From assembly GCA_964653075.1 (NCBI GenBank), contig CAZZAX010000002.1, forward strand, positions 1 to 64,000: a DNA stretch of 64,000 nucleotides. Direction: 5' to 3'. A program made the translations under genes and the position numbers. The stretch comes from NIOZ-UU13 sp964653075. Lineage in GTDB: Bacteria > Planctomycetota > Phycisphaerae > Sedimentisphaerales > Anaerobacaceae. The notes below the pieces were generated by a model. It had not been told where the DNA came from, did no database searches, and saw nothing but the letters and a program-made list of their open reading frames with translations. Below are positions 53,230-62,754 of the stretch, one piece after another; the first letter of the stretch is position 1, and each line of letters begins with the position of its first letter.

Positions 53230-55668
53230 ATGTTATATCGAAAACAATTATTTACTGCCATTCTCGCAGCGGCAATAACATCTAATCTGTGTGTAGTATC
53301 GTGCCTTGCACAGGAAAAAAAGGTTGAGCTGAAACATGATTACAACGTTAAGCCGGTACCTTTTAACCTTGTACTTGTTAACGACGATTTCTGGACGCCT
53401 CGGCTTGAGACCAATCGGAAAGTTACTATTCCCTATGCTTTTCAGAAATGTGAGGAAACCGGGAGAATTAGAAACTTCGAAAAGGCAGCCGGTTTGATGA
53501 AAGGCAAACACGAAGGGATATACTTCAATGATTCTGATGTATACAAAATTATGGAAGGCGCCGCGTATTCACTGCGAGTCTATCCGGAGACGATGATGCG
53601 GTTATACCTGGATAAGCTGATTACGATAATGGATGCCGCACAGTGGGAAGACGGATATTTATTCACTTTTTACTCAGTGCCGCAGCGCCAAGAAGAAAAA
53701 CTCTGGACAAATGTTCAGAGCATTCACGAGCAATACTGCGTGGGGCATATGTACGAAGCAGCAGTGGCTCACTACCAGGTTACCGGGGAAAAGTCCTTCT
53801 TAAATATCGCTATGCAAAATGCAGACTTAATCTGTGATACTTTTAATCCGGGCAATCGGACCGACCCGCCGGGACATCAGGAAATAGAAATTGGGCTTTG
53901 CAAGCTTTATCGTGCCACTGGAGATGAGAAGTATCTGGATCAAGCGAAGTTTTTTCTGGATCAGCGGGGACGCAAAGGTAAACGTGGCCCAAAGGGTGAC
54001 GGCGGGCTTTATGGCCAGTACAGTCAGGACCACAAACCGGTTACTGAGCAAACCAAGGCTGTTGGGCATTCAGTGCGTGCCGCTTACCTTTACACAGGCA
54101 TGGCGGATGTAGCGGCCCTGACTGGGAATATGGAATATGTCAAGGCAATTGACGCTATTTGGAAAGACGTTGTTGAAACTAAATTATATATAACCGGTGG
54201 TATAGGAGCAGCCGGTGGACACGAGGGTTTCGGCTCATCTTATGAGCTGCCAAATATGACGGCCTACTGTGAGACTTGTGCTTCTATAGCTAACATCCTT
54301 TGGAATCATCGTATGTTCCTGATGAATAATGACGCTAGGTACATCGATGTCCTCGAACGGGTGTTATACAATGCCGCTTTATCGGGAATTTCGATGAAGG
54401 GCGATCTTTTCTTCTATACTAATCCCCTGCAATCAATCGGCCAGCATGATCGAAGTCCGTGGTTTGGCTGCGCGTGCTGCCCTTCGAATGTCGCACGTTT
54501 TATTCCCTCGGTGCCGGGTTATACCTATGCTTATAAGAACAATGATGTGTATGTGAACCTGTTTATCAGCGGCCAGAACACAATTGAAACACTAAACAAT
54601 AAAATTAAGCTGACTCAGCAAACCCAATACCCATTGAAAGGCACAGTTAACATCAGCGTAGAACCGGAGAAAAGCGATACCTTTGGCATTTACGTTCGTA
54701 TTCCCGGTTGGGCCCGGAATAAACCTGTGCCAGGTAATCTCTACAAATTCCAGAAGACCGGGCATGAGGAAGTTGCGCTTAAAGTAAATGGCGAACGAAT
54801 AGCATTTAATATTCAGAGAGGCTTTGCCTGCATCGAGCGCAAATGGCAGAAAGGTGGCACAATCGAATTGAATCTACCTATGCCCGTTCGCCGTGTAATT
54901 GCCCATCCGAACGTCACGGCAGATAAAGACAAAATGGCCCTTCAGCGAGGACCGATAGTTTTTTGCCTCGAATGGCCCGACAACGAAGGCAAGGTACTTA
55001 ACCTGATGATTCGGGATGATGCGAGGCTCAGAACCGAATACAGGCCGGACTTATTAAATGGTGTTGTAGTGGTTACCGGTAATGCGCAGGTTGTAAAACG
55101 CACGAATAACGGCGATATTATTCCTGCTCAAAATAAGCAATTTACTGCTATTCCGTATTACGCATGGGCCCACCGCGGTCGAGGCGAGACGGCTGTCTGG
55201 ACGGCCCGAAAACCAGAAGCTGCCAGGCCGGAACCGGCAGATACACTGACGTTTAAAAGCAAGACCACAGCATCATTCGTACATGTGTCTCTGGATGCAA
55301 TCAAAGACCAGATTTTACCGAAAGACTCATCCGACTCTTCGGCGTTGCAACTTGACTTCTGGCCTCATAAGGGTACGACCGAATGGATTCAGTTTGACTG
55401 GAATGAAAGACATAACATCTCCAGTGTCAACATTTACTGGTTCGACGACACCGGCCGCAGGCAATGCTCTGTGCCAAAATCCTGGAAAGTTTTATATCGT
55501 GATGCCAAAGGTAACTTTAAGCCGGTAAGAAACAACGGACCATATCTAACAGAAAAAGACACCTTCAATGAAGTTATTTTTGAACCGGTGAAAACTGATG
55601 GCATTAAAATCGAAATTATGCTCAAGGATAAGCGATCGGCCGGTGTGCAGGAAGTCATAATCAAATAG
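53230..55668 (+). CDS. Secreted GH127 enzyme with C-terminal discoidin-like domain
   Basis: The ATG at 53230 follows GAAGG; the frame extends to a GTG at 53221. The 812-residue protein has a signal peptide (about 1-28) and a GH127 barrel (VNDDFWTPRLETN near 50). It keeps the zinc/nucleophile set in CETCASIAN and the CACC cluster of WFGCACCPSN. The last roughly 140 residues form a discoidin (F5/8 type C)-like beta-sandwich (WIQFDWNERHNISSVNIYW, ending SAGVQEVIIK) that probably binds glycans. It is distinct from the upstream GH127 paralogue in length and architecture, so the pair may act on different linkages of the same polymer. Confidence 0.92.
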   Translation: MLYRKQLFTAILAAAITSNLCVVSCLAQEKKVELKHDYNVKPVPFNLVLVNDDFWTPRLETNRKVTIPYAFQKCEETGRIRNFEKAAGLMKGKHEGIYFNDSDVYKIMEGAAYSLRVYPETMMRLYLDKLITIMDAAQWEDGYLFTFYSVPQRQEEKLWTNVQSIHEQYCVGHMYEAAVAHYQVTGEKSFLNIAMQNADLICDTFNPGNRTDPPGHQEIEIGLCKLYRATGDEKYLDQAKFFLDQRGRKGKRGPKGDGGLYGQYSQDHKPVTEQTKAVGHSVRAAYLYTGMADVAALTGNMEYVKAIDAIWKDVVETKLYITGGIGAAGGHEGFGSSYELPNMTAYCETCASIANILWNHRMFLMNNDARYIDVLERVLYNAALSGISMKGDLFFYTNPLQSIGQHDRSPWFGCACCPSNVARFIPSVPGYTYAYKNNDVYVNLFISGQNTIETLNNKIKLTQQTQYPLKGTVNISVEPEKSDTFGIYVRIPGWARNKPVPGNLYKFQKTGHEEVALKVNGERIAFNIQRGFACIERKWQKGGTIELNLPMPVRRVIAHPNVTADKDKMALQRGPIVFCLEWPDNEGKVLNLMIRDDARLRTEYRPDLLNGVVVVTGNAQVVKRTNNGDIIPAQNKQFTAIPYYAWAHRGRGETAVWTARKPEAARPEPADTLTFKSKTTASFVHVSLDAIKDQILPKDSSDSSALQLDFWPHKGTTEWIQFDWNERHNISSVNIYWFDDTGRRQCSVPKSWKVLYRDAKGNFKPVRNNGPYLTEKDTFNEVIFEPVKTDGIKIEIMLKDKRSAGVQEVIIK

Positions 55669-55700
55669 CTAAGTCGCTGCAATATATCCGCCAATACACG

Positions 55701-57608
55701 CTATTCGACCTCGATTATTGCTTCGGTCCAGCGTTGAAGATTCCATTTATTTAATTGTACATCGGCAGTGAGGATATATGTTCCGGGCACTACCGATGCC
55801 CCGATTAGAACGCCGAAATCTATCTGCCCTTCGGTTTGTGAAGCAATCGTGACAGAAGCAGTTGTCGATTTTGCATCAAATCCGACGGGGAGGTTAAGCG
55901 AGACCGAGAACATACGAGAGGCGTTGGAATGATTCAAAATCTTTAAGCTGATTTTAACGGTCTGGCTGGCTTTAGTCTTCTGGCCATAGGGGTAAAAGCG
56001 TATCCATCGTTCGTCGATGCCGTAGTTGGCATCGTTCCATGGAAAGAGTTCAGTAAGGAGGGCCTTACGTTCGGTCAAAGTTGCAACCATATGATCGATT
56101 TGTCTGTTGCTAAAGCTGAAAGGCTCGACGACGTGCTGGTTGATGAGTAATGTGCCCGGGGGGATTTTTTTCAGCATATTAAGACAATATAAATAACCCG
56201 TGTTTTTGTGAAGAAGATTGCGATTGAGCAGGCAGTAATCATCGATTCCTGATGGTGTGAAGGAGTCACCAATAAAGAAGATTTTTTCGGCGTTCTTTTT
56301 CTCAACGAGGAGTGCATAATGGTAGATTGTCTGACCCGGAAAGTCATAAAATGTGAATGTAAATTCTTTCCATCGCATCTTATGTGCCTCGGGCATGACG
56401 TTTATTTCAGATATTGGATTAGGTGTCAAACAGGGCAGGCGATATCTCTCTGGGTGTTTGAGGATATCGACAGAGGGACCTGTTGCATAAACAGGACAGT
56501 TAAACTCCCCAATACAGGCGGCTACATCGTTCGTATGGTCATCGTGATAGTGTGTAATAAACAGACCTTCGAGGTCCGTTAGTTTTCCGGCTTCTCTGAG
56601 TTCGATAACTTTTTTGACTATCCCTCGGCTGCCGCAATCGATGAGGAATCCGGAGTTGTCTTCGGAGATAATCAGCCTTGAGTTGTTGATTGGTATGATC
56701 CACTCAGGCGGCTTGTCTTTAATTACTTTAGCCCAGGGCATCCAGTTGACTGTGGTGCCGGGACCAAGAACACGCCGTGCGAGAACATCATAGTTGTTGT
56801 AAAAATACCATTTACCAGCGCTGATGGACAGGTAGTTTTCATACACTTTCCGGAGTCGCTGTATCAAAAGATTGATCGCTTCGGTTGGCTTGCGTATGAC
56901 CGGCCCTCTCGCTGGTATGAGAATGTCCGGATTCAGGGCAGCTACTTTTTGTAGGCTGTTAATAAGGTCACCCATACGTCCCGCCCAGCCGTGGTAGCCA
57001 CCGATGCCTGCTTCTTTAACAGCGTCCTGGAGAGAGTACAGGTCGAATAGTTCTCCTTTGCCATAGATAATATCACCAACGAAGGCATATTTAAGACCAT
57101 CGAGTTCAATAATATACGAGAGTGCATGGCGTGTATAACCGGGTGTATCGATAACCTCAATAGATATTCCTTTCCAGGAGAAATTTTCTCCAGCCTTAAC
57201 GGTTCGGCCAATCCTCAAAGATTTAGTCAGGATTTTAGTTCCCTGCTGGGTGTAATCGTGAAACCGTCTGGTTGTAAAGTCATTCCAAAATCGCTCTACG
57301 TTGCTGAACTTTTCCACATCCGACTCAGGTACGACAGCGGTTGCTCCATTTTCTACAAGCTCTTGACCGGCCCAGACGACATCACGCCGGCTGTGGGTGA
57401 ACAGGACCATATCAGCCCTTTTTATTGTACCACCCGGATCGCCGTAGATAATAAGGTGAGCATTGTCTTTTTCTATGTCCACACCATTGACCGGCCCGGG
57501 AATCAGCGATACATGATCGCTCAGTTGAATGACATCGGCGTAACAGTATTGGCCGCCTAAAGACAAAATCAGTAAAACAGCAATAACAGTCATAATTGGA
57601 TTTCGCAT
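55701..57608 (-). CDS. Secreted tandem metallo-beta-lactamase-fold protein, first domain degenerate
   Basis: The 635-residue protein has a signal peptide (about 1-24) and two metallo-beta-lactamase folds. Domain 1 (about 25-250) has THSRRDV at the metal motif (His72, then Arg74, Asp76, Val77 in place of HxHxDH), though later His161 and Asp179 persist. Domain 2 (about 305-500) has the canonical THYHDDH motif (His353, His355, Asp357, His358), with PGQTIYHYALL and FIGDSFTPSG giving the later ligands. The C-terminal 110 residues are a beta-sandwich. Only the second domain should bind two metals. GGAG lies seven bases before the ATG. It is convergent with the GH127 pair and followed by a DUF6807 lipoprotein gene on the same strand. 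Confidence 0.85.
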   Translation of the reverse strand: MRNPIMTVIAVLLILSLGGQYCYADVIQLSDHVSLIPGPVNGVDIEKDNAHLIIYGDPGGTIKRADMVLFTHSRRDVVWAGQELVENGATAVVPESDVEKFSNVERFWNDFTTRRFHDYTQQGTKILTKSLRIGRTVKAGENFSWKGISIEVIDTPGYTRHALSYIIELDGLKYAFVGDIIYGKGELFDLYSLQDAVKEAGIGGYHGWAGRMGDLINSLQKVAALNPDILIPARGPVIRKPTEAINLLIQRLRKVYENYLSISAGKWYFYNNYDVLARRVLGPGTTVNWMPWAKVIKDKPPEWIIPINNSRLIISEDNSGFLIDCGSRGIVKKVIELREAGKLTDLEGLFITHYHDDHTNDVAACIGEFNCPVYATGPSVDILKHPERYRLPCLTPNPISEINVMPEAHKMRWKEFTFTFYDFPGQTIYHYALLVEKKNAEKIFFIGDSFTPSGIDDYCLLNRNLLHKNTGYLYCLNMLKKIPPGTLLINQHVVEPFSFSNRQIDHMVATLTERKALLTELFPWNDANYGIDERWIRFYPYGQKTKASQTVKISLKILNHSNASRMFSVSLNLPVGFDAKSTTASVTIASQTEGQIDFGVLIGASVVPGTYILTADVQLNKWNLQRWTEAIIEVE

Positions 57609-57654
57609 GGGCTACTCCAGAGTTATATTCTTAGTGTGATTCTAATTAATGAGA

Positions 57655-58662
57655 CTACCAGCGGCCTGAGAGTTTGTTGAGCATATCTTTGGGTGTTGGG
57701 CCGTCATGAACAACAAGGCGATAGCGAAGCCGCAATGTTGTACCTTTTTTCACATTCACCGGTTCAGCAGCAACAATACATGGATTTACCATCCAGACAT
57801 AACGTGGATTGTGCCAGGTCGCCGGTGGATTGTCCGGGTGATCGACGACACCGACACCAATTGTTTTGCCATTGTCAAGTTTGATAGTGTAGTCGTACCA
57901 TTGCTCGGCGGGCCAGTTCAGTTCCGGAACTGAATAGTGCGGATCAGGGAGTTGAACTTTCCCCTCAGTCGTGGCGTAATAGGAGTCGCCGTCATTTCTT
58001 GCACGTACACAGAATCCGCCGAAAGCCGTATGATTCAATGTCATATCAAGCTTTGGAGTAAGCTGGTAATCGAGGTCAATGATATAAACCCCATCCTGCT
58101 CACGAACTTTTGCCGAAGTATGTTCGGTAACCATTACCCGTTCGTTGGTTACCCAGTCGTTTTGAATCCATAAATCAGCTTCTTCGGCATCTGATTTTGT
58201 CAGCCGAACTTCACGGTTTTTAATGATCCTTCCCTGGGTGGGTGCGAACTCCCCCCAGCCCCAGAAATCGGCACGGCTGATGTTCCAGCCATAAGTTGGG
58301 CCTTTTGGGCCTAAATTTGAGAAGTCGGCTTTCTCTCGGAAGTCCATCGTGTGCCATGCAAGAAAAACACCGCGATGATGATGATGGTCTCCAGGAGCCA
58401 GATCGGTCAAACGCTCGCCGGAAGGCGTGTTGAGCGGATGAAAACAGCAGACGCTGCTTGCGGCCAGATTTGTCTTTTTTGGCTTTACGGTCATATAACG
58501 AAAGATTGTCTTTCCGGCCGGACTCTTGAGAACAACTCCATGTTTATCCGGCGCAAGGCTGTAACAACCTTTACCTTTATCAACTGCCTCCGAAGAACCG
58601 GCGCAGCCCGAAACGCCTGCAGATACAATTATTGTCATTAATATTAATAATATCTTCCGCAT
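57655..58662 (-). CDS. DUF6807 (PmoA-like) lipoprotein
   Basis: The 335-residue protein begins with a lipoprotein signal whose lipobox V-S-G-C places the acylated Cys at residue 20. The DUF6807 fold follows, a jelly-roll domain with the signature DLAPGDHHHHRGVFLAW, where the His run is conserved and may bind a metal. DWVTNERVMVTEHTSAKV, LNHTAFGGFCVRA and a WMVNPCIVAAEPV strand match the family body. AAGGAG precedes the ATG. The family is common in planctomycete and Bacteroidota carbohydrate loci, but its function is unknown. It is transcribed in the same direction as the tandem metallo-beta-lactamase gene (46-base gap). Confidence 0.85.
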   Translation of the reverse strand: MRKILLILMTIIVSAGVSGCAGSSEAVDKGKGCYSLAPDKHGVVLKSPAGKTIFRYMTVKPKKTNLAASSVCCFHPLNTPSGERLTDLAPGDHHHHRGVFLAWHTMDFREKADFSNLGPKGPTYGWNISRADFWGWGEFAPTQGRIIKNREVRLTKSDAEEADLWIQNDWVTNERVMVTEHTSAKVREQDGVYIIDLDYQLTPKLDMTLNHTAFGGFCVRARNDGDSYYATTEGKVQLPDPHYSVPELNWPAEQWYDYTIKLDNGKTIGVGVVDHPDNPPATWHNPRYVWMVNPCIVAAEPVNVKKGTTLRLRYRLVVHDGPTPKDMLNKLSGRW

Positions 58663-58720
58663 AATGTTTTTCTCCTTCGAAACACAAAAGAACTCATTTT
58701 TTATAATTTATACTTGATAT

Positions 58721-61348
58721 TTAGAGCCGCTTAATACGGACATTGCGATAACAAACCGGACGGCCGTGGTCCTGAAAATCTATATGGCCGACACGGGCGA
58801 AGTCGTTCAAGGCACGGCCGAACTTATTATCTGTATCATCCGGATTCTTATGTGGAGTCGTCCAATGCTCCAAATTCATATCGATGACCTGTTCATTATT
58901 AAGCACGATCTTTATACTGTTGCATTTGCAGGTAAGTATGCAGCGGTTCCACTGGCCCGGTTTATTGATGGCGTTCTTTACAGGTTCAAGGCAATCGTAA
59001 ATCGCTCCGGCGGTACCTTTCTTGCTAATCCCGTTCCTGCCGTATGAGTTGCACACCTGGATTTCGATACCGGTATAAACTGGGTCTTTCAAATCCGAGG
59101 TGCGAAAAAAAATGCCGCTGTTGGTGCCTTCGACAACTATGAACTCAAGATCGAGAATAAAATCTCCGTACTTTTCCGTAGTCCAGAGATAGTCGTAATT
59201 ATGCTCCCTGCCGTCCATATAGCGCTTAACAGTAAGGACGTTGTCCTTAATAATCCAGGCGTTGTCAGGTCCGGTGAGCCAGCCGCTGAGGTCTTTTCCG
59301 TTAAAGAGTGTGGTAAATCCCTGTACATCAGTCTGCTTCGTGGGCATGGTCACTGATTGCGGATTCTTTTTTTTCAGCCGTTTTATCCAGATATTGCGGA
59401 ACTGAACCAGGCTGGAAGCAGGGCCATGTTTACCTGTTTTTTTGTTGATGCCGCCATGGTGCTGCAAACCTATGGGGCCTTTCTCAGCAATGCCGGGTAT
59501 TTGTGCATTCTCGATTACTATCCGGCCGTTAAGCATTACTGTTACCCTGTCGCCAATCATAGTGATGTCCATCGAGTTCCACTGCCCCACCGGGTTATCA
59601 GCCGGCACTTTTGGAACAGCCGCAGCGCGGAGTTCCGGCGGCAGTTTCTTGTTATTTCGAACCGACCAGAGCTCACCGGAGCCTATTGGCCAACACCATA
59701 AGTTTACCTGGCTGCCGCTTGTGCCGCGAAGTAAAATACCGGAATCGGCGTTGGGCGTTAGTTTCTTAATAACGTTACCTTTGGCGTCGGTCTTGAGTGA
59801 ACCGTCAGGAAGAATTGTTGGCATCGGGTACAGGCCGGAAGTGCGCTTGAACCGCCATTCGACGTGCAGGGCATAGTCTTTGAATAATTCTTCGGTCCAG
59901 AGACTCTTATTACCTTTAGCTTCGGACATCGCATCATAATCGATTACGCCTTCAATGACCTTCCAATGACCATTATCACCTTGGGGCACTTTCCAGCCGG
60001 TAAAGTCCTTGCCGTTAAACAGTATTCCATAACCCGGCCATGACCTCCACGTGGGATATGTTTCATGCGGCGGCAGTTTGTGTGCGCGGGGTGGAGTTGT
60101 TGGGAAACCGTGGTTGAAAAATACATAGAGACCACCTTTTCCTGCTATGATAATATCGTTACGTCCGTCCTTGTTCATGTCTGCAATATTGAGCTTCATT
60201 CCAACACTTACAACGTAATTAGGCGGTGGATTGATTCCTTCTTCATCCGGATAATACGGCAAATGGTTAAAAGAAAGGACATGCCGTTCAAACTCACCGC
60301 CCTTGATATCGTACCAGAATGCGTACAGCGGCTCGAAAGCCCCAATGTCATTGCCATGATGGGCAAAAAGACGCTTACCGGTTACCAGGTCAGCCTTGCC
60401 GTCTCCGTTCAAATCGCCAAGTGCCATTGTATGAAACTGGCTGAATTCGGTGTCGATCCAGTGATTTGTAAAGCTGCGTTTACCATTTCTGTCAACCTTC
60501 TGCTGCAACCATGCTAAGCCATATGCATGAGCAGAACCGATTATAATATCATTCAAGCCGTCCTCATCGACATCATACACAAGGATAGGGTGCGAACCAG
60601 CGCCTCCCCTGCCCTTGGCAGGCTCGAATCGATAGTCAGCATGAAACTTCCAGGGCTTGTCCGTCGCACGTCTCGGCTGCTCATACCAGCCAGCCGGGGT
60701 AACAATATCGACTCGACCATCCCCGTTGATATCACCTAAGCCATTGCCATGAACATCACCCTGGGTGCCGACAACATGCTCCACAAACCATGGCTTTTTG
60801 TCGATATGCTCAAGCCATGTCATGCCCTGGCCTTTGACCAGGGACCAGTGATTGCATAAGATATCATCATCCCCGTCACCATCTATGTCTCCGTGGATTA
60901 CCCCTTCCATATTCAGGGCCATGTGAATCCTTGTGGATTTCCAGGCAGCATTATTGTCGCCGGGGTTCTCGTACCAAAAGGCCCCCTTCAAAAACATCCA
61001 TCCCGAGCTGACGATATCCACCCGCCCGTCGAAGTTGACGTCCATTGCAAATTCGCTGTTGTCGTCGGTCTCCGGGCCATTGGTCTCCGCACCGTCACGA
61101 TAGTCCGCATGCTTGGTCCAATTTGGGGCCTCATACCAGTTCCTGCCGGAAGCGATATCAAGGTCACCGTCACCATCTACGTCCAGAACACTACAGCACT
61201 CGCAAAACGGCCCGAACCAATAACTGTGATTGGCAGGCTCGTGAGCAGGGCCGTCGATTTTGACGGGTATGAAAATCGGCTCACCGGCTTGCAAAGCAAG
61301 AGGGCTTATCGCAAACAATACAATCAAAATGTAGTAGAAGCTTTTCAT
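58721..61348 (-). CDS. Secreted FG-GAP/VCBS propeller with two DUF1080 domains
   Basis: The start is the ATG at 61348: GGAGGTG lies six bases upstream, while the in-frame ATG at 61363 overlaps that ribosome site. The 875-residue product has a signal peptide (about 1-22). An FG-GAP/VCBS-type propeller with many calcium-binding DxDxDGxxD loops (VDGDGDLDIAS, INGDGRVDIV, LNGDGKADLV, NKDGRNDIII) occupies about 25-425. Two DUF1080 domains follow: the first from GILFNGKDFTGWKV to about 650, the second from TTLFNGKDLSGWLT to the end (with NSGIFFRTSD). The family includes 3-keto-disaccharide hydrolases. Tandem DUF1080 on a propeller suggests attachment to a glycan surface. Confidence 0.87.
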   Translation of the reverse strand: MKSFYYILIVLFAISPLALQAGEPIFIPVKIDGPAHEPANHSYWFGPFCECCSVLDVDGDGDLDIASGRNWYEAPNWTKHADYRDGAETNGPETDDNSEFAMDVNFDGRVDIVSSGWMFLKGAFWYENPGDNNAAWKSTRIHMALNMEGVIHGDIDGDGDDDILCNHWSLVKGQGMTWLEHIDKKPWFVEHVVGTQGDVHGNGLGDINGDGRVDIVTPAGWYEQPRRATDKPWKFHADYRFEPAKGRGGAGSHPILVYDVDEDGLNDIIIGSAHAYGLAWLQQKVDRNGKRSFTNHWIDTEFSQFHTMALGDLNGDGKADLVTGKRLFAHHGNDIGAFEPLYAFWYDIKGGEFERHVLSFNHLPYYPDEEGINPPPNYVVSVGMKLNIADMNKDGRNDIIIAGKGGLYVFFNHGFPTTPPRAHKLPPHETYPTWRSWPGYGILFNGKDFTGWKVPQGDNGHWKVIEGVIDYDAMSEAKGNKSLWTEELFKDYALHVEWRFKRTSGLYPMPTILPDGSLKTDAKGNVIKKLTPNADSGILLRGTSGSQVNLWCWPIGSGELWSVRNNKKLPPELRAAAVPKVPADNPVGQWNSMDITMIGDRVTVMLNGRIVIENAQIPGIAEKGPIGLQHHGGINKKTGKHGPASSLVQFRNIWIKRLKKKNPQSVTMPTKQTDVQGFTTLFNGKDLSGWLTGPDNAWIIKDNVLTVKRYMDGREHNYDYLWTTEKYGDFILDLEFIVVEGTNSGIFFRTSDLKDPVYTGIEIQVCNSYGRNGISKKGTAGAIYDCLEPVKNAINKPGQWNRCILTCKCNSIKIVLNNEQVIDMNLEHWTTPHKNPDDTDNKFGRALNDFARVGHIDFQDHGRPVCYRNVRIKRL

Positions 61349-61431
61349 TTTCTTCACCTCCATAACAATATTTATACTTTCTTATAGCACGAGAAATCAA
61401 AAAAATCATTCCGAACAGCAGACGTTCGGCA

Positions 61432-62742
61432 TCAGTTCGTCAGACCCGCAATAGCGGCACCGATTAATGTCGCATTTTCCACACTCACAATCTCGAAGAA
61501 GCGATTATGTTTTTCCTCCAGAAAGCTTTTAAGATAAAACTCAACCTTTGTCTTGAGGGATTTTAACTCATAAAATGTCGTACCTTCGGCTGTAATACAA
61601 ACCGGCGTGCAGGGATTTTTACCCTTGTCCGTTTTAAGAACGACAGAAGACAGCAAAATTGCAGTAAGCCTGGCCGCTCTTTCTATTAAGGCATCCAGCA
61701 CATGCCATACCGCAGCACAGTCCTGTTCGTTATCCTTTGTGCAACGTACGGCCAGAGGATTGTCTCCCTGAGGAAATCGAATAAAGCTGTTTACATCCTT
61801 CGTCTCCAAATCTTTAATGGCAAGTAATTCCTCAGTAACATCTTTTGAAAAAAGGCCCTGCCCCCCTGCTTCTCTGAGCGTTTCTAAACAAAGCGCTCCC
61901 AGATAGACGCCCGAAAACATCTTTTCAAAAGTGTATCTGCCGGGATCAAGAGTCGATTCATCTAATTCCAAATCGACTTTCCCTCTCGGTGCTTTTCCGA
62001 ACGAGCCGGATTCAACATTTATAACCTGCTCTTTGTCCGGTTCCAGATTAGCCCTCTTCCTGATATTCCGATTTGACTCTATGTAACAACAATTAGAACC
62101 GCTACCCAAAATGAATCCAATATAACTATCGAAAGCCCTGTTTGGAAATGCAGATATTCCTGCCAGCAGAGTCGCAACCGTATCATTCAGTATCACTATT
62201 CGCTTACCGCCTTCGTAACCTGCCGCCTCGATTGCTGTGACCAGATTCTCACCTATCAATTCTCCTTCGACTTGCTTGGCCTTTACTTCCTTGCAAAATC
62301 TGATTAATCTGCCGTCCTTACTTGGAAGTATCTCGGTCGGATACGAAAAGCAAAAACCAATGTGGCTGCTTACATTTACGACTCCGGTCATATACTCGGC
62401 TATAGTTGCAAAGAATTCTTCTTTGCTCGCTTCCTTATCAAGTCCCGGCATAGGTTTTTGAATGAAGTTCTTAATAACCGGCTTACCCGACTCATCAAAG
62501 TAAACTGTAGCTATGCGAAAGTTCGTACCGCCGGCATCCAGAACAATAACAGGTCTGCCGGCAGGAATGTCCTTGCCGGCTTCGATATAGGTGGGAATCA
62601 TCGCAAGTGAGCTGTCCCTGCCCTCAAGACCTGCCTGCATTTCCTGTATGAATATATCGCAGCACTCATCCATGTCGATATCTTCATAGTACATTTCGTT
62701 GTCTTTCAGAAAGTGCTTTACCTTGTCTTTTATTTCAATCAT
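61432..62742 (-). CDS. Eukaryotic-type hexokinase
   Basis: The 436-residue cytoplasmic protein has the two-lobed eukaryotic hexokinase (PF00349/PF03727) layout. It contains VLDAGGTNFRIATV (phosphate-1, 69-76) and GFCFSYP (129-135, variant of GFTFSFP). LNDTVATLLAG carries catalytic Asp187, GSGSN (213-217, phosphate-2, usually GTGTN) follows, and MFSGVYLG supplies the sugar-binding Glu region nearby. The C-terminal lobe has ITAEGTTFYELKSLK. Bacterial glucokinases generally belong to a different family, so this is a less common assignment. The sugar-isomerase-fold gene lies only 12 bases upstream on the same strand. The ribosome site is weak. It probably phosphorylates a hexose released by the secreted enzymes. 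Confidence 0.9.
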   Translation of the reverse strand: MIEIKDKVKHFLKDNEMYYEDIDMDECCDIFIQEMQAGLEGRDSSLAMIPTYIEAGKDIPAGRPVIVLDAGGTNFRIATVYFDESGKPVIKNFIQKPMPGLDKEASKEEFFATIAEYMTGVVNVSSHIGFCFSYPTEILPSKDGRLIRFCKEVKAKQVEGELIGENLVTAIEAAGYEGGKRIVILNDTVATLLAGISAFPNRAFDSYIGFILGSGSNCCYIESNRNIRKRANLEPDKEQVINVESGSFGKAPRGKVDLELDESTLDPGRYTFEKMFSGVYLGALCLETLREAGGQGLFSKDVTEELLAIKDLETKDVNSFIRFPQGDNPLAVRCTKDNEQDCAAVWHVLDALIERAARLTAILLSSVVLKTDKGKNPCTPVCITAEGTTFYELKSLKTKVEFYLKSFLEEKHNRFFEIVSVENATLIGAAIAGLTN

Positions 62743-62754
62743 AAGCAGACAGCT

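Noticed and set aside
60065..60517. Plus-strand open frame of 150 codons opposite the FG-GAP/DUF1080 gene
   Set aside because: Antisense shadow of calcium-loop repeats, with no recognisable protein motif.
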